A stretch of DNA of 64,000 nucleotides, taken from NCBI RefSeq assembly GCF_000208745.1, contig NC_030858.1, forward strand, positions 3,901,249 to 3,965,248. The letters are read 5' to 3'. The notes under the pieces are model-generated. The model ran no database searches. It saw only the letters and a list, made by a program, of their open reading frames with translations, and had not been told where the DNA came from. This document shows, one piece after another, positions 25,155 through 37,611 of this stretch; the first letter of the stretch is position 1; every line of letters starts with the position of its first letter. The translations under genes were made by a program, and so were the position numbers. The stretch is from Theobroma cacao (Eukaryota; Streptophyta; Magnoliopsida; Malvales; Malvaceae).

Positions 25155-28100
25155 GGCTGCGGATTACAGAGAAAACAGAGGTGTTAAAATTTGATTATTT
25201 GTAGTACTAAAACGGAGGAGTGAAACAACAGTGGATGAAGAAGGGACAGTCGCTACAACCAGATGCGACTGTCAGAAAAGGATAGAAGGAAACATTAGAC
25301 TCGTGTCGGATTTATAACCCTCTTGCATTTCTAATTGGGCTTATTCTTTTGGTGTATTACATCAATGCCACTTCGTCGGTGTTCTCAAATTGCTTAGTCT
25401 TCCAATAATTGGCAATCTCTGCACTCTTCTCTATTTCTCCCAAATGAATTTTAAAAACGAAAACAATGGTTTGTTTTTTTTTTTTTATTGCTTTTCAAAA
25501 ATGTAATTTGATGCATTTAGAGTGAAGGATTGTTACTTTTTGTATGGTTATTGTATTCGGCTACTAAATGGCAATGGTATGTAACTGAAATTGTTACAGA
25601 TATTTGTCTTTTACCGAATGCAAAAAGGGACCAGGTACCGCAGTAGACACGTCATAGGAAATGCACGCTTCCCTGTCAACCATCTTGGTCGTCGTTGAAT
25701 CTTCTCTGTTGTTTCATCAAATGTCGAGGTATTTTACTGCTTGTCTTCCACCACAGTAACTCTTTCAAGCATTCGCTAAATCAACTGGCTACCCCCTACT
25801 GGCTAGCAGCTCTATGCTTCAACTGACATGATAGACGGCACGGGGCAGCAGAGCGGTAGGTGTGAAAGGTTTGTGGAATCATTGGGGGTACGGACTACGC
25901 AAAATGAGTGCGGTGTTAGTGACCTGGTATTGGCCATTGGGTAGCCATACTGTGGTTGAGTTGAAAACCAGCATTACAAGGAGGTTGCAGAGTTAATTAA
26001 AATAGTATGAATTGCATGATTTGGTTGGGGAAATTAATGTCATTATTCATTGCTATCCAATTACTAGTTTCTTGGGGAATTACTTCCAAGTTGACGTATA
26101 TATTTTAATTTAAACAGTGTGTACCTCCAAACTAGAACTAGATGGGAATATTGAATATGAAATATGAAATTTATTAGATACAAGTTGGAGGAAATTTGAA
26201 TTGAGAGACGTCGGTGGGTAGAGTACTTACTAATTATGAGATCCTCCAATCTGAATCTAATTAAAAATTAATTATTAACAATTTATATAAAAAACCAACA
26301 CCAAATATTAGACTTCAACTATTAATACTCGCAAAAAAATAATGACTTTTGAGATAAAAAAATATATTTAATATCAAACTTTACATATATTATTAATAAA
26401 AAATAAATTAAGAAATTAAAATTAACTCATAAAAAAATTTAAAAATTATATTTATATTAAAAAAATAAATAATTTTGATAATATTTCATTATTTATAAAT
26501 AATTTATAAAATTAAAATTTAATATTAAAAATTATTATTTATATTTACATTTGGATAATAAATTCTTTATGATCATTCTCCAAAATTATGATAATATTCT
26601 ACCATCTAATTTGTATTCAAACTTGATTGTAAAATATATTAATCTTATTTAATCGAATTAAGTAATACAAAAATATTCAATGCCATCTTTATCTAAGTGT
26701 CTCTTTTTCTGGTACAAAAGATTTTCACCAGATTCAAAAGCACGTATCAGACAAGGCAAGAATGAGATTTCCTATACGTTTAAGAGTTTGAATTTGTCAA
26801 ATTTGTTTGTTTTTTGTTTTCCCTAAGAACATATAATGTTGCTATAAAAAAAGATAATTGCAACTACTAATGAATGACTCAACAAATTCTGGCATGTACC
26901 AAAAGACAAAAGGCTAGGCTTGGGTGACATTATTGCAGTATGCAGTCCATGTCCCAGCCGTCCATCCAACGCTAACGGCTAATTGTTTTTTTCTTTTAAT
27001 TTTTGGTGCGTATCTCCCTGGCTTTACCTTTGTTACAGTACGAAATGAAACTGGCAAAGTAAGGCAGAATTACCAGATTTCTTGTACTTGCCTGTCTAGC
27101 TATTGTCAGCTTCACTTGTTATCCATTTTCTTTTCTTTTCTTTTCAAAGTGCTATTTTCTGAACAACAGGAATTAACTAATCCGATGGCACATAATCTTC
27201 AATTTTTCTCTTTAAAAACCGTCTATGACTACAGTAAACTAACAAGGCAGGGGCAGGAATGCCAGGAGCTGATCAATTTTCTTTGTAATATAGCGATACT
27301 TGTACCTCATTGTCTTAAGCTAATTAAAAGGGCCACATGAACTGTGGGTGCCCAGTCTAACATAGCCGCAGATGATGGCGTCAATCGAGGCAACAAAGAC
27401 TCTCCCCATGAAATCTGAAACAATCTGCCGAAATAACGCACGCCCACACTGCTTTCTTCCATTTTTTTCTCACCAATGTCCCACGCGTTTTCTGCTCTTT
27501 ATAAAGCATCTTTCTCTTTCTTTTTAGTTTCTCTCACCTGCTCTTGTATCAGATAAATTTGCTCTCCTCGCCTTGAAAAAGAAACAATCATCTGTGTTCA
27601 AGCAGTCAAAGTGTGACTGCTTTTAACGCTTTTATCTGACCAGCTTGTAGAAAATATGTTCTCTCTTTTTATAGGGCCTTTGCAAGTTAGTGATGGTACA
27701 GCACATGTGAATTGAGAGACAGAGAGACATGGGAGTGGTAAGCAAGAGGCATAGAAAGATTACACGCAATGAAATATCACCTAATATAAAACCATGGATA
27801 ACTAAAGTTTGGCAATAAGCCAAAAACCTTCCTCAGCCAGTAACTTAAGTTAAAGTCTGCCATTATCGCAATTTGATCTGTTTTTTTAACCTTAAAGCAT
27901 GCTTTGGAAATCCCGATGATAGATGGGACAAGGCTCCTTTCAAAAGGCCAACAACTTTGGATTAAAGAAGGAAAAAGAAAATGTAAAAGCTTGAGTGCAA
28001 GATAATCATACAAACTCATCATCCTGTCAAAGAGAAATTAATCCGTTATGGTGATTTCTATGCAGGGTGGAATATGAAATTGAGTGTTTCGATAACAAAT

Positions 28101-30486
28101 TTAACACGTCGGCAACATATATAATCACAGTAAAAAACAAACACAGGGAGTTGATTTTGATTGACATGTAAGATTTTTTTGAAAAGCGTGGGTGAATTAC
28201 AAGTCAAGAAAAGTTGCATTCATGACTTTATGGAGTTTGAATGGGGTACTCACTGCCCACCTCTGTTCCAGTAAATGTTCAATGTGCTTACAGAATACTG
28301 TCCTTTTGGACCATTTGACGAAAGTTTTTAGAATACTAATATCCCATTTTAAAGAATGTTTGAGATCCTAACTCGAATTAAGAAATTAGAGAATGAGTTA
28401 TCTTTTATTTGCATTACTAACGGTCATAGAGGCTGACCTGTTTAGCAAAAGAAAAGAACTAATATAGTGACAAAGTAACGGAGACCCACTTACTTTAGAA
28501 ACTGTTTACAAAGAAGATAAAAAAAAAATGGTCATGTGTCAAATTAGGTATAAAAGAAGGATAATGGTCAATAATTTAACCTTGAACAGGCACTAGATTG
28601 CTTTGAAGTCAATGGCGTGACAATTTACAAGAGTTTCTAATTAAGAAGAAGCATGGTGTCTGCAATCGCAAGAACAACGGCTAGCTAGTATCACTTGGAA
28701 GAAGGTCTAGGTTTGGTGGGAAGAGGTGGTCCCAATTACTCTGCATCCAATGCAGGTGGCCCAGCCAGGGAGGGGATTAATCTTATGGGGTCTTTGGATA
28801 ATTATTGAGAGACGAATAAAGAAAGAAAGAAGGAAAGAAAAGCTAAGCGGATTAGAAAAGAAGTTGAGCAGCATTTGAGGAGAGGGGCAGAGGGCCATGG
28901 CCAGTGGCACAGCTCCTAGTGCAGCAGCAACTCTATTATCTTAATACCCATGTGCAGAAACCATTCAGCACTCTTAACGTAACATGGCACTTTCTAATTG
29001 ATTGATGCTGGCTTCTGGAAGGAAAAGAGATAGGGGGCCCCGGACCTATTCACTTTTTTGCAGTAGGCAAAATATGCTCCCCAAAAGACTCTTGCATCAT
29101 TGCCTGCACATAGTGTTAGTTTTTCAGTGGCTGCCTACCATACAAACACTAACGAAGAAATGAAGGCTACCACCATGCCAGATGGGGGATCAAGCCATTT
29201 CGGATATGAGCTCGGGCTATATCCGGGATTACTGCTGAAGCTGATGCAGGTAGTTTATTAAATTAATGCCTGCTCACATGTGCTTGTTTGTTCTGCTAAA
29301 ATTAATGGGATAGTTCCTATATTTCCTTCTGTCCATTCCTACTCAACTACTATAGCCGTGGCACTTTACTTGCTTTAATTAAGAAGAAAAGTTCAAAGCA
29401 GTTGCAGTTATAGTGACAGTTCTATTTGAACTATGTGTAGGCGATGTAGATTGTATCTCAAGCATGACATAAACGTAACATTTAAAAATGATGAAAATTT
29501 TTGCAAATTCATCCATATGAGAGATGATGTAAGGATTATTTCAAGATTTGGGTGTTGGATGAAAATTGAGAGGGAAGGAGGAGATAAGATTACAAGATCA
29601 ATCAACTAGCGTCTAGTGCGCACAAGCTTTTCCACACCATCTTGAGATCAAGGACGATACTTAGAACGTGATGGATACTACATTTATTTTTTATATATGA
29701 AGACTACAATAAGACACATCTTTAATTGGAGTACAAAAGGAAACACAACTAGCAGTATTTCGTTGATATATTTATGGGGGAAAGTGAGCATTTCAGAGTG
29801 TGTGTGGGTTATAAAAAAACACATTAACCATATCCCTTGGGAGGATGTGTACGAATCAGAAAGTTCCCTTCATGTTTCCTCTTGTTTTCTTGCGACTTGC
29901 ACATGGAGAGATGCTTTTCTCTCGCCCAGCAAAAAGCATTGGTAGTTGAAAGCTGTCTTCTCAAAATTCACTTTGCACCTAATCTAAACAGCATTTGCTG
30001 TTTTCATTATTTATTTATCTTCTTCTTTATTTTGTCATGAAATACTGTTGATGATAGAGAATTAACTTAGGTATCATAATGAGAGTTAAGAATTTGTGCT
30101 GCACCCAAAAACACGAAGTTGTCTCCGCCTGGATCCTGACAATTAAGTAATGGAGAGGGGGGAGCTGAGCCTGAGCTGAACAATGCAGAAGCAATGCCAC
30201 ATCTATAGTTGGCGATATATGGAGTCATGGACCATAGAGTATCGGCACCAAACTATCATTTACGGCGAAGTGGGAAAAGGTACTAATCAGTCGAGTGGCG
30301 CAGGCACCGCAAGAAGTTTGGCGAAGACTTTTAACATTGATGGGGAATTTGTTGTTGCAGATTAGAGCTCCATGCCATGGCGCATAGGAAATATATAGGA
30401 TGCTATTACTATGAATGAAACGAAAGGGACCATTATAAGGAAAAACAATGTTAGATATATTATAAATATAAAAATGCATCATTAGT
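25155..30486. other. Gene-poor region of about 5.3 kb upstream of the subtilase
   Basis: After the subtilase promoter, 26260-26680 is extremely AT-rich. A TATAAAG at 27500-27506 is followed by a pyrimidine-rich stretch and a small perfect hairpin at 27600-27622, but no coding region follows. Open frames at 26924-27340, 27632-28022, 28707-28910 and 29697-29945 show no domain, no codon bias and no intron-exon logic. I see no tRNA in this stretch. Confidence 0.45.
25310..25316 (-). promoter_or_regulatory. TATA box of the subtilase gene
   Basis: TATAAAT on the minus strand, 156-162 bp upstream of the ATG at 25154, predicting a 5' UTR of roughly 125-130 nt. Confidence 0.55.
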
Positions 30487-30568
30487 ATCGCTTAGGCCGA
30501 GTGGTTACGGAGTGTGCCTGCTAAGTACATGGGGGCTCCCCGTGAGAGTCTGAATCTCTCTGGCGACA
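30487..30568 (+). pseudogene. Decayed tRNA-Ser(GCU)-like sequence
   Basis: The segment follows the nuclear plant tRNA-Ser(GCU) pattern from end to end: a GGCCGAGTGGTTA D-arm, an intact anticodon arm (TGTGC-CTGCTAA-GTACA), a long variable arm (GGGGGCTCCCC) and a GAGAG/CTCTC T stem. Three defects argue against function. The first acceptor base is A facing C. The last acceptor pair is T-T. The T loop reads TCTGAAT instead of TTCGAAT, which destroys the TTC core and the B-box promoter. A short T run follows at 30572-30575, as at Pol III terminators. It could be a degenerate tRNA copy or an old tRNA-derived insertion. Confidence 0.7.
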
Positions 30569-31317
30569 AAATTTTCCAACATGTTTTTTTTAGCAATTTC
30601 AATTGAGCTTTCTGCGCGTTGTACATGGTCGAGTTGGCCCAGAAGGAGGAACCAGCTCAATAACATCTCGAACCTAGATAAAAGCTCCTGGCCACTGACT
30701 CATGTCTAAAACGAAACTTGTTTAACTGGCCGAGAAAAGAAGATTCTGGTTTTTAAACAGATCAACCAGGATTTTTAGTGCCTAACCACCCATTTATATC
30801 CTTTACAATACTTCGTGAAGGAATTTGATCTGGGATTAATTGCTATCATTAGTAGTATTTTTCTTCCTTTGGGCCAGGCCTTAAGTAGATGGAAACCAAA
30901 AGAAATTTCACGAGCATAAAGTTTAGAACACACCTTCATCCCATAGCAAATTATGTTGTTGTATATGCATATGATGGCAAACCATTTATACAATGTTGCA
31001 ACAAAACAGACTAAACAGCATGGTCCCCTTTCATGCACAAAGTGATTGCCAAGAATATTATTCACATGAAAAGACATTCATCGGCACCCACAACCAGAAA
31101 GAGAAGAGGAGAGATTAACACACAAAAGATAATAAAGCTCATAGCATTTAACATATTGCACTCGGTGCATATCAAATTCAGATTCCTAAGTTATATAAGC
31201 CAAATGTTTTTATAAAAAATTAAAAGTAACTCCAGTCGAATAAACAGAAAGCTGAAGAAATGGGCAGTCTTCTTCCACCACGTGACAAGGCCAAGGTGGT
31301 TCAACTACCCAAAAGAT
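30569..31317. other. Spacer downstream of RBX1
   Basis: This includes the presumed RBX1 3' UTR near its right edge. No gene is seen; an antisense open frame at 30775-31077 has no recognisable features. Confidence 0.45.
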
Positions 31318-33203
<1,886 letters not shown>

Positions 33204-33294
33204 GGCTGCGATCGTGAACCGAAAGGGCACAAGATCTTTTTGCTTTTGTTTTGGGGCAGAGTCGGACGCAGCAGGAGCAATAAAGAAAATAAGC

Positions 33295-33298
<4 letters not shown>

Positions 33299-33327
<29 letters not shown>
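33299..33327. repeat. (AT)n microsatellite upstream of RBX1
   Basis: About 14 AT units lie roughly 95 bp upstream of the RBX1 ATG, in its 5' UTR or core promoter. The tract makes several spurious open frames full of Tyr and Ile. Confidence 0.95.
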
Positions 33328-33331
<4 letters not shown>

Positions 33332-34109
33332 GGGAACAAATAAAGTTGGTATTGGATTTGGGTTTCGACAAGGTTGTACAAATAGGCTTTGGGTCAGAGT
33401 CCTATGAATGAAGGAGTAAAAAACAAACAATGAGAAAACAATAAAACCTCTTTCCTTTTATTCCAATCTCCATACTGATTGAGTTTTTAAATTGACTGAG
33501 TTGTTATTTTTTGGGAAAAAATTATATAAATTATGTTATAAAAGACTTTTTTTTTTGGATTTAGAGAAAAAGTTAAATCAATGCATTAATTAATGAATCA
33601 AATGCTTATGTATTTATAAAAAATGTGTTTTATTTAAATTAGGTTTCAATATGCTTTATTAATTATATATAAAATAATAAAGCAAAAAATAAAAGAGTTT
33701 GAATATGTTTTTCTGGGGGAAAAAATATATTATTTTTCGTTGGAATAGGCTTTTCAGCAATGCCTTTGGGCCTTTTATCAATTAGCAATTGTCTGCAACT
33801 TCGCATATAATTAACAGCATCCGTTGGTATGGGAATGTATATATATATATGAAGGCCCAATGAAGCCCTATATTCAGCCAACCCAACAGCCTTTGTTTCT
33901 CTCTTTTTTTTAATATAAAAAAGTTGAGGCAGGAAAACAAGAGCTAAATGGTCAAATTTGAGTTAAATATTCAAGTACTTTTTTAATTTATAATAATCAA
34001 AAGTTAAATATTTTTAATTTTTCACAGTTAAGGGTTAAATTGATAAGTAGATGTAGCATATATCATATACAACAGAAAATCGTTTGAGTTAATGACATGA
34101 CAGTTTTAA

Positions 34110-34300
34110 AAAATGTAATGTTACATATCATATTTTAAAATTTAGTTGTTAAATGTCATGTTAGAAATTATTGTTACACGTTATGTTGAAAATATAATTA
34201 TTACACGTCATATTGAAAAATGTAATTGTTATACACAATGTTGAAAATTTATATATTATATTTCATGTTAAAAATTTAGCTGTTATATGTCATGTTGAAA
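34110..34300. repeat. Tandem repeat of about 27 bp in an AT-rich element
   Basis: Seven or so diverged units of 24-28 bp follow one another, each close to AAAATTTAGTTGTTAAATGT plus CATGTTG. The flanks near 33990-34070 and 34340-34430 are roughly inverted copies of each other (related to AAATGTTTAATTATAAAAAATCAAAAACG). The layout is like a non-autonomous foldback or MITE-type DNA element, but I see no clear target-site duplication. Confidence 0.55.
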
Positions 34301-35003
34301 ATTCAGTATCTAAGTCATACGCTTGTCCTATACATACCAAACGCTTCTACTTAAACATTTAATTATAAAAAATCAAAAACGTTTGATTTTTAATTATTAT
34401 AATTGAAATGTTTGATCTTTAATTAAAAAATAACCCAAAATCGCTTAATCTCAATTTAAACATTTAGTCATAAATTAACATGACAAAATTTATGAACCCA
34501 AAATAATCTATAATGGGAGAAGATGCTGTTTTGGTAATTATTCATGGTTGGAGAATAAAATCAAATATATGCCTTGCCAATCAACGAGAAATCGATTTCG
34601 CAAACCAGGTTGACTGAGAAGGGTGACCACCGAGCATTTCCATGCTGCTTCGATAAGTCACCAGTTGGCAGATGAATGCCAGTCTCTTTACCTTTTTCAA
34701 TTCTTCACCTGTCTTTTGTTTTTTTTATCACAAATCCGTGCAAAAAAAGAAGAGAAAAGAAAAAGAACTGTATTCATTCATCCCCTTGAAACAAAATACC
34801 AGAAGTTTTATTGCTTGAGATGAGGGAGAGGTAAGTAACAAAATATACTTGAAACCACCAAAGCCAAATGCATAGTTATAATATTTAGTAACAGTAACAC
34901 GTAAATCTCATCGGCTGTCGAGGGAGTTTAACTTGTTAATGGAAGCTGATGTTTGTTTGTTCCTCTATACGATAAACTTAAACATTGTAAACTACGTAAA
35001 CTT

Positions 35004-35154
35004 GATGCTAATACAACAACTGGGTGGATCGAGTTCCATCCGCCTGTTCCTACAAACGCCCTTCCCTGATCCATATATATATCTGAAGATCTCCTCCCCT
35101 GATTTTGTTTAAGCATCGAGGTGGATGGAACTCGATCCACCTAGTATTAACATC
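35004..35154. repeat. Foldback (inverted repeat) with nearly perfect 22-bp arms
   Basis: Arms 35023-35044 and 35120-35141 pair over 22 bp, with 21 Watson-Crick pairs and one position that is G:U in the plus-sense transcript. A second, outer pairing joins 35004-35014 with 35144-35154 (10 of 11), separated from the inner stem by an asymmetric bulge. The loop is about 75 nt. Size and shape suit a plant MIRNA precursor or a small MITE. The arm sequence is not a conserved miRNA that I recognise. Confidence 0.85.
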
Positions 35155-35174
35155 CTACAAAAAAATTTCAAAAG

Positions 35175-35366
35175 TTAAAGGAAGTACATCAAAAGACGAA
35201 TGAAGAAGAACAAGGTTACGGCGAACAAAATGACAGCCAGAAGAAAGAAACAGAGGGCAACTTCCTGGTTAGGGTTCTTGCTGTTGTTGTTGTTGCCACC
35301 TTTGTCCCCTCTCCTGCGACGTCGAAGCGGTCGCATGGGTTTGTCAATCTCTTTGTCTCTTGGCAT
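35175..35366 (-). CDS. Unidentified small protein with one C-terminal membrane segment
   Basis: I do not recognise this 63-residue frame, so it is only a candidate gene. From the ATG at 35366 it reads MPRDKEIDKPMRPLRRRRRG, then a basic/Asn-rich stretch (DKGGNNNNSKNPNQE), then one strong membrane span (VALCFFLLAVILFAVTLFFF) ending IRLLMYFL. An in-frame ATG ten codons upstream (35396) is the alternative start. Points in favour are the organised charge layout (basic head, Asn linker, single tail anchor) and a TATA box at a sensible distance on the same strand. Against it are the short length and lack of any known family. A tail-anchored topology is inferred from hydrophobicity alone. The foldback at 35004-35154 would lie in its 3' UTR. 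Confidence 0.4.
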   Translation of the reverse strand: MPRDKEIDKPMRPLRRRRRGDKGGNNNNSKNPNQEVALCFFLLAVILFAVTLFFFIRLLMYFL

Positions 35367-35527
35367 GTGGTTTCTTTGTTTTTCCCTCCACAGCAATAAT
35401 TATGCAACGCTGCATATAAGTTTAAGAGTGCTGATACCCGTAGCTGCAAAATTTAAGAGTTTGAGGACCGAGTCTTGTAAACTTGGTCAAATTGAACAGA
35501 AGGCTGGGGATTGTGATGGGTGTCAGC

Positions 35528-35534
35528 TTTTATA
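35528..35534 (-). promoter_or_regulatory. TATA box upstream of the small membrane ORF
   Basis: TATAAAA on the minus strand, about 130-160 bp upstream of the two candidate ATGs (35396 and 35366). It supports transcription of this strand towards the small ORF and the foldback. Confidence 0.4.
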
Positions 35535-35949
35535 CAGTATCAATATTTCCTTTTATATTTTTTACAAATTTTAATTTATTTTCTCTTTTTTTTCCCTTCC
35601 TAGCGAGTTATGGATTTTGATTGGAGGTAGTTTCATAGCAAGTACCAAGCAATTTCACAACCTTTAAACCTTAAGTCGTCCAATTAAGTCTAATTATATA
35701 TGATGAATGTACGTACGAGAAAAATGGAATCCATGCTTGGTTCCAGGAATTTAATTAAAGGGGAACCGGTTCCTTTAAAGTGGTTTACACTTTACTCAGC
35801 TTATGATTTGAGAGTTGACCAACGCTTTCAAGGCGTTTTCAAGTCTGAACGCATATATTTAATACATCTTCTTCCTCGTGTGAATTCTTACCATCAAGTC
35901 TTTGGCTTAGGTTTTGGTTAAGTTTTAGCCGGAAAACAGAGGTTTCAAC

Positions 35950-35955
<6 letters not shown>

Positions 35956-35993
<38 letters not shown>

Positions 35994-36017
35994 GAAGACT
36001 AAGTAAGGAAGACGAGN

Positions 36018-36050
<33 letters not shown>
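35956..36050. repeat. Two (TA)n tracts flanking an unresolved base
   Basis: Tracts 35956-35990 and 36018-36050 are pure TA, separated by a short unique segment and an N at 36017. This looks like a join made across a microsatellite, so local length and order are uncertain. Confidence 0.9.
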
Positions 36051-36052
<2 letters not shown>

Positions 36053-37034
36053 GTAGAAGCAATAGGAAGCAGGACATAATTTGAAGGAGTCAATTGTTTA
36101 GCAGTTTAGGTACAAGTCACAATGTAGCAGGGCGCTTTACAAGGTTACTTCAAAGGTTCTAATCATTGATTTTGGTCTAAACCCACCTATTGGAGAAAAC
36201 ATTGATATTTTTGGTTAAGAATTAATTAAGATTGGCTGCTATTGGTTTGTCATAGAGAAACATAAAACGATTGGGTAGCTTCAATAAAATGCAAAAAAAA
36301 AAATTAATTAATGATGATAATAATTAGGTTTTATTTCTCAAATCGACGATGAAAAGTTCAACCGATGAGGTCTTATTGATCAAATCGTCAATTGCTACCA
36401 CCTAATTTAAGTTGAAAGTCAAGAAATCTAAACATTGCATCTTATTATTCCACGTTTTATAAACTCCCTAAAAAGTTTACCAATTTAATTACTTAGGCCT
36501 TGGGGTCAAATTTCAAAAGTTGAGTCTAATTATAAAACAATATTTTAATTTTTTTTAATTTTGGGTAAATACAAATATTGAAGTGCAAGACAACGGGGAA
36601 TTCCACGAACTTGGATAATTGTTTCGCAAGGGGTGATGCTTAAGCTTTCTGTCGGGACTTCGTTGAAATTGAGTCAAATTAAAAACGTGGAAAAAATGCC
36701 GCCATTGCTTCCCGCTGAAAAGCAAATGTGTGGGCAAGTTGGATCTGCAGACTATTCAACCAATGATATTCGATTTTGGTTGCTCCTTTGTAACGTGACA
36801 AATCCTTTCTACAATTAGATAAGGTAATTTTGCATACGGTAAACTATGAACTTAAACGATTTTGGATTTAGATTAATCTTATTCTATATATTAATCATGT
36901 CACAAATAAATCATATCTTAATCATGTCAATTTCATTTAATTAGTTTAAAATTTAATTAATAAAAAATAATAATTAATTATTAAAAATAAAATAATTATT
37001 TCCTAAAATATCCTAAAGTTTCTAATACTTAATT

Positions 37035-37573
37035 AAGTATTATTAAATAAAACTGAATGTTGATGGTAGTGCCAAGGGACAACTTGGGCTGGCTGCTTTT
37101 GGGGGTGTGATTCGAGATGAGTATGGTAATTGGATAGCAGAATTTTGTTAAAGAATTAGTATTACTTTTTCTTTATCAGCTGAGCTTTGCGGCATTTATT
37201 AAGGCTTGACATTGTGTTGGAATAGAGGTCTCAGGAAAATTTGTGTGGAAACTGATTCTATGTTAGCTCTACAAAAAATTTATTCTCAATCTTCTATGTT
37301 AGATCCGAATGCTCAGTTATTGATAGGGATTAAAAAGCTTCTTCAACAGAGTTGGGATATTACAATTTCTCACGTACATCGTGAAGCCAATCAGTGTGCC
37401 GATTGGATGGCAACACATATAGAGAACCTAGCATTAGGGTTACATATTTTCGACTTTCCACCACATGGTTTTGTTTCTTATTTACTTGCAGACAATCTAG
37501 GCATATCATGGCCTAGGATGATGTAATATTTTTTCATCTTTTCCCTTATATATAAAAAAAAAAGTATTACTAA
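37035..37573 (+). mobile_element. 5'-truncated LINE copy carrying only the RNase H domain
   Basis: The insert 37047-37561 is flanked by 12-bp direct repeats at 37035-37046 and 37562-37573 that differ at one base (AAGTATTA-T/C-TAA), the target-site duplication. Inside, the plus strand reads an RNase H of the plant LINE type: LNVDGSAKG, GGVIRDEYGNWIAEF, a broken AEL-CGIY segment, VETDSMLAL and HVHREANQCADWMA, ending ISWPRMM. Two in-frame stops lie in the first third. A tail ending in A residues precedes the second repeat. This is a classic dead-on-arrival LINE 3' end and is clearly distinct from the RNase H of the larger LINE that follows. Confidence 0.85.
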
Positions 37574-37611
37574 GTGGGCCTCTTATGCTAATGTAAGAAA
37601 TTGGAGTGGTG

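Larger units (their letters stand above)
33204..35003. other. RBX1 upstream region and AT-rich spacer
   Basis: The RBX1 promoter should lie at the left edge, containing the AT microsatellite listed separately. The rest is AT-rich, including the tandem-repeat element at 34110-34300. No coding region is supported. Confidence 0.45.
35397..37034. other. Spacer with TA microsatellites between the small ORF and the LINE block
   Basis: The stretch holds the two TA tracts around the unresolved base at 36017 and otherwise AT-rich sequence. Open frames at 35700-35921 and 36555-36818 show nothing recognisable. Confidence 0.45.

Noticed and set aside
26924..27340. 138-residue plus-strand ORF
   Set aside because: Low-complexity composition, no domain and no recognisable start context.
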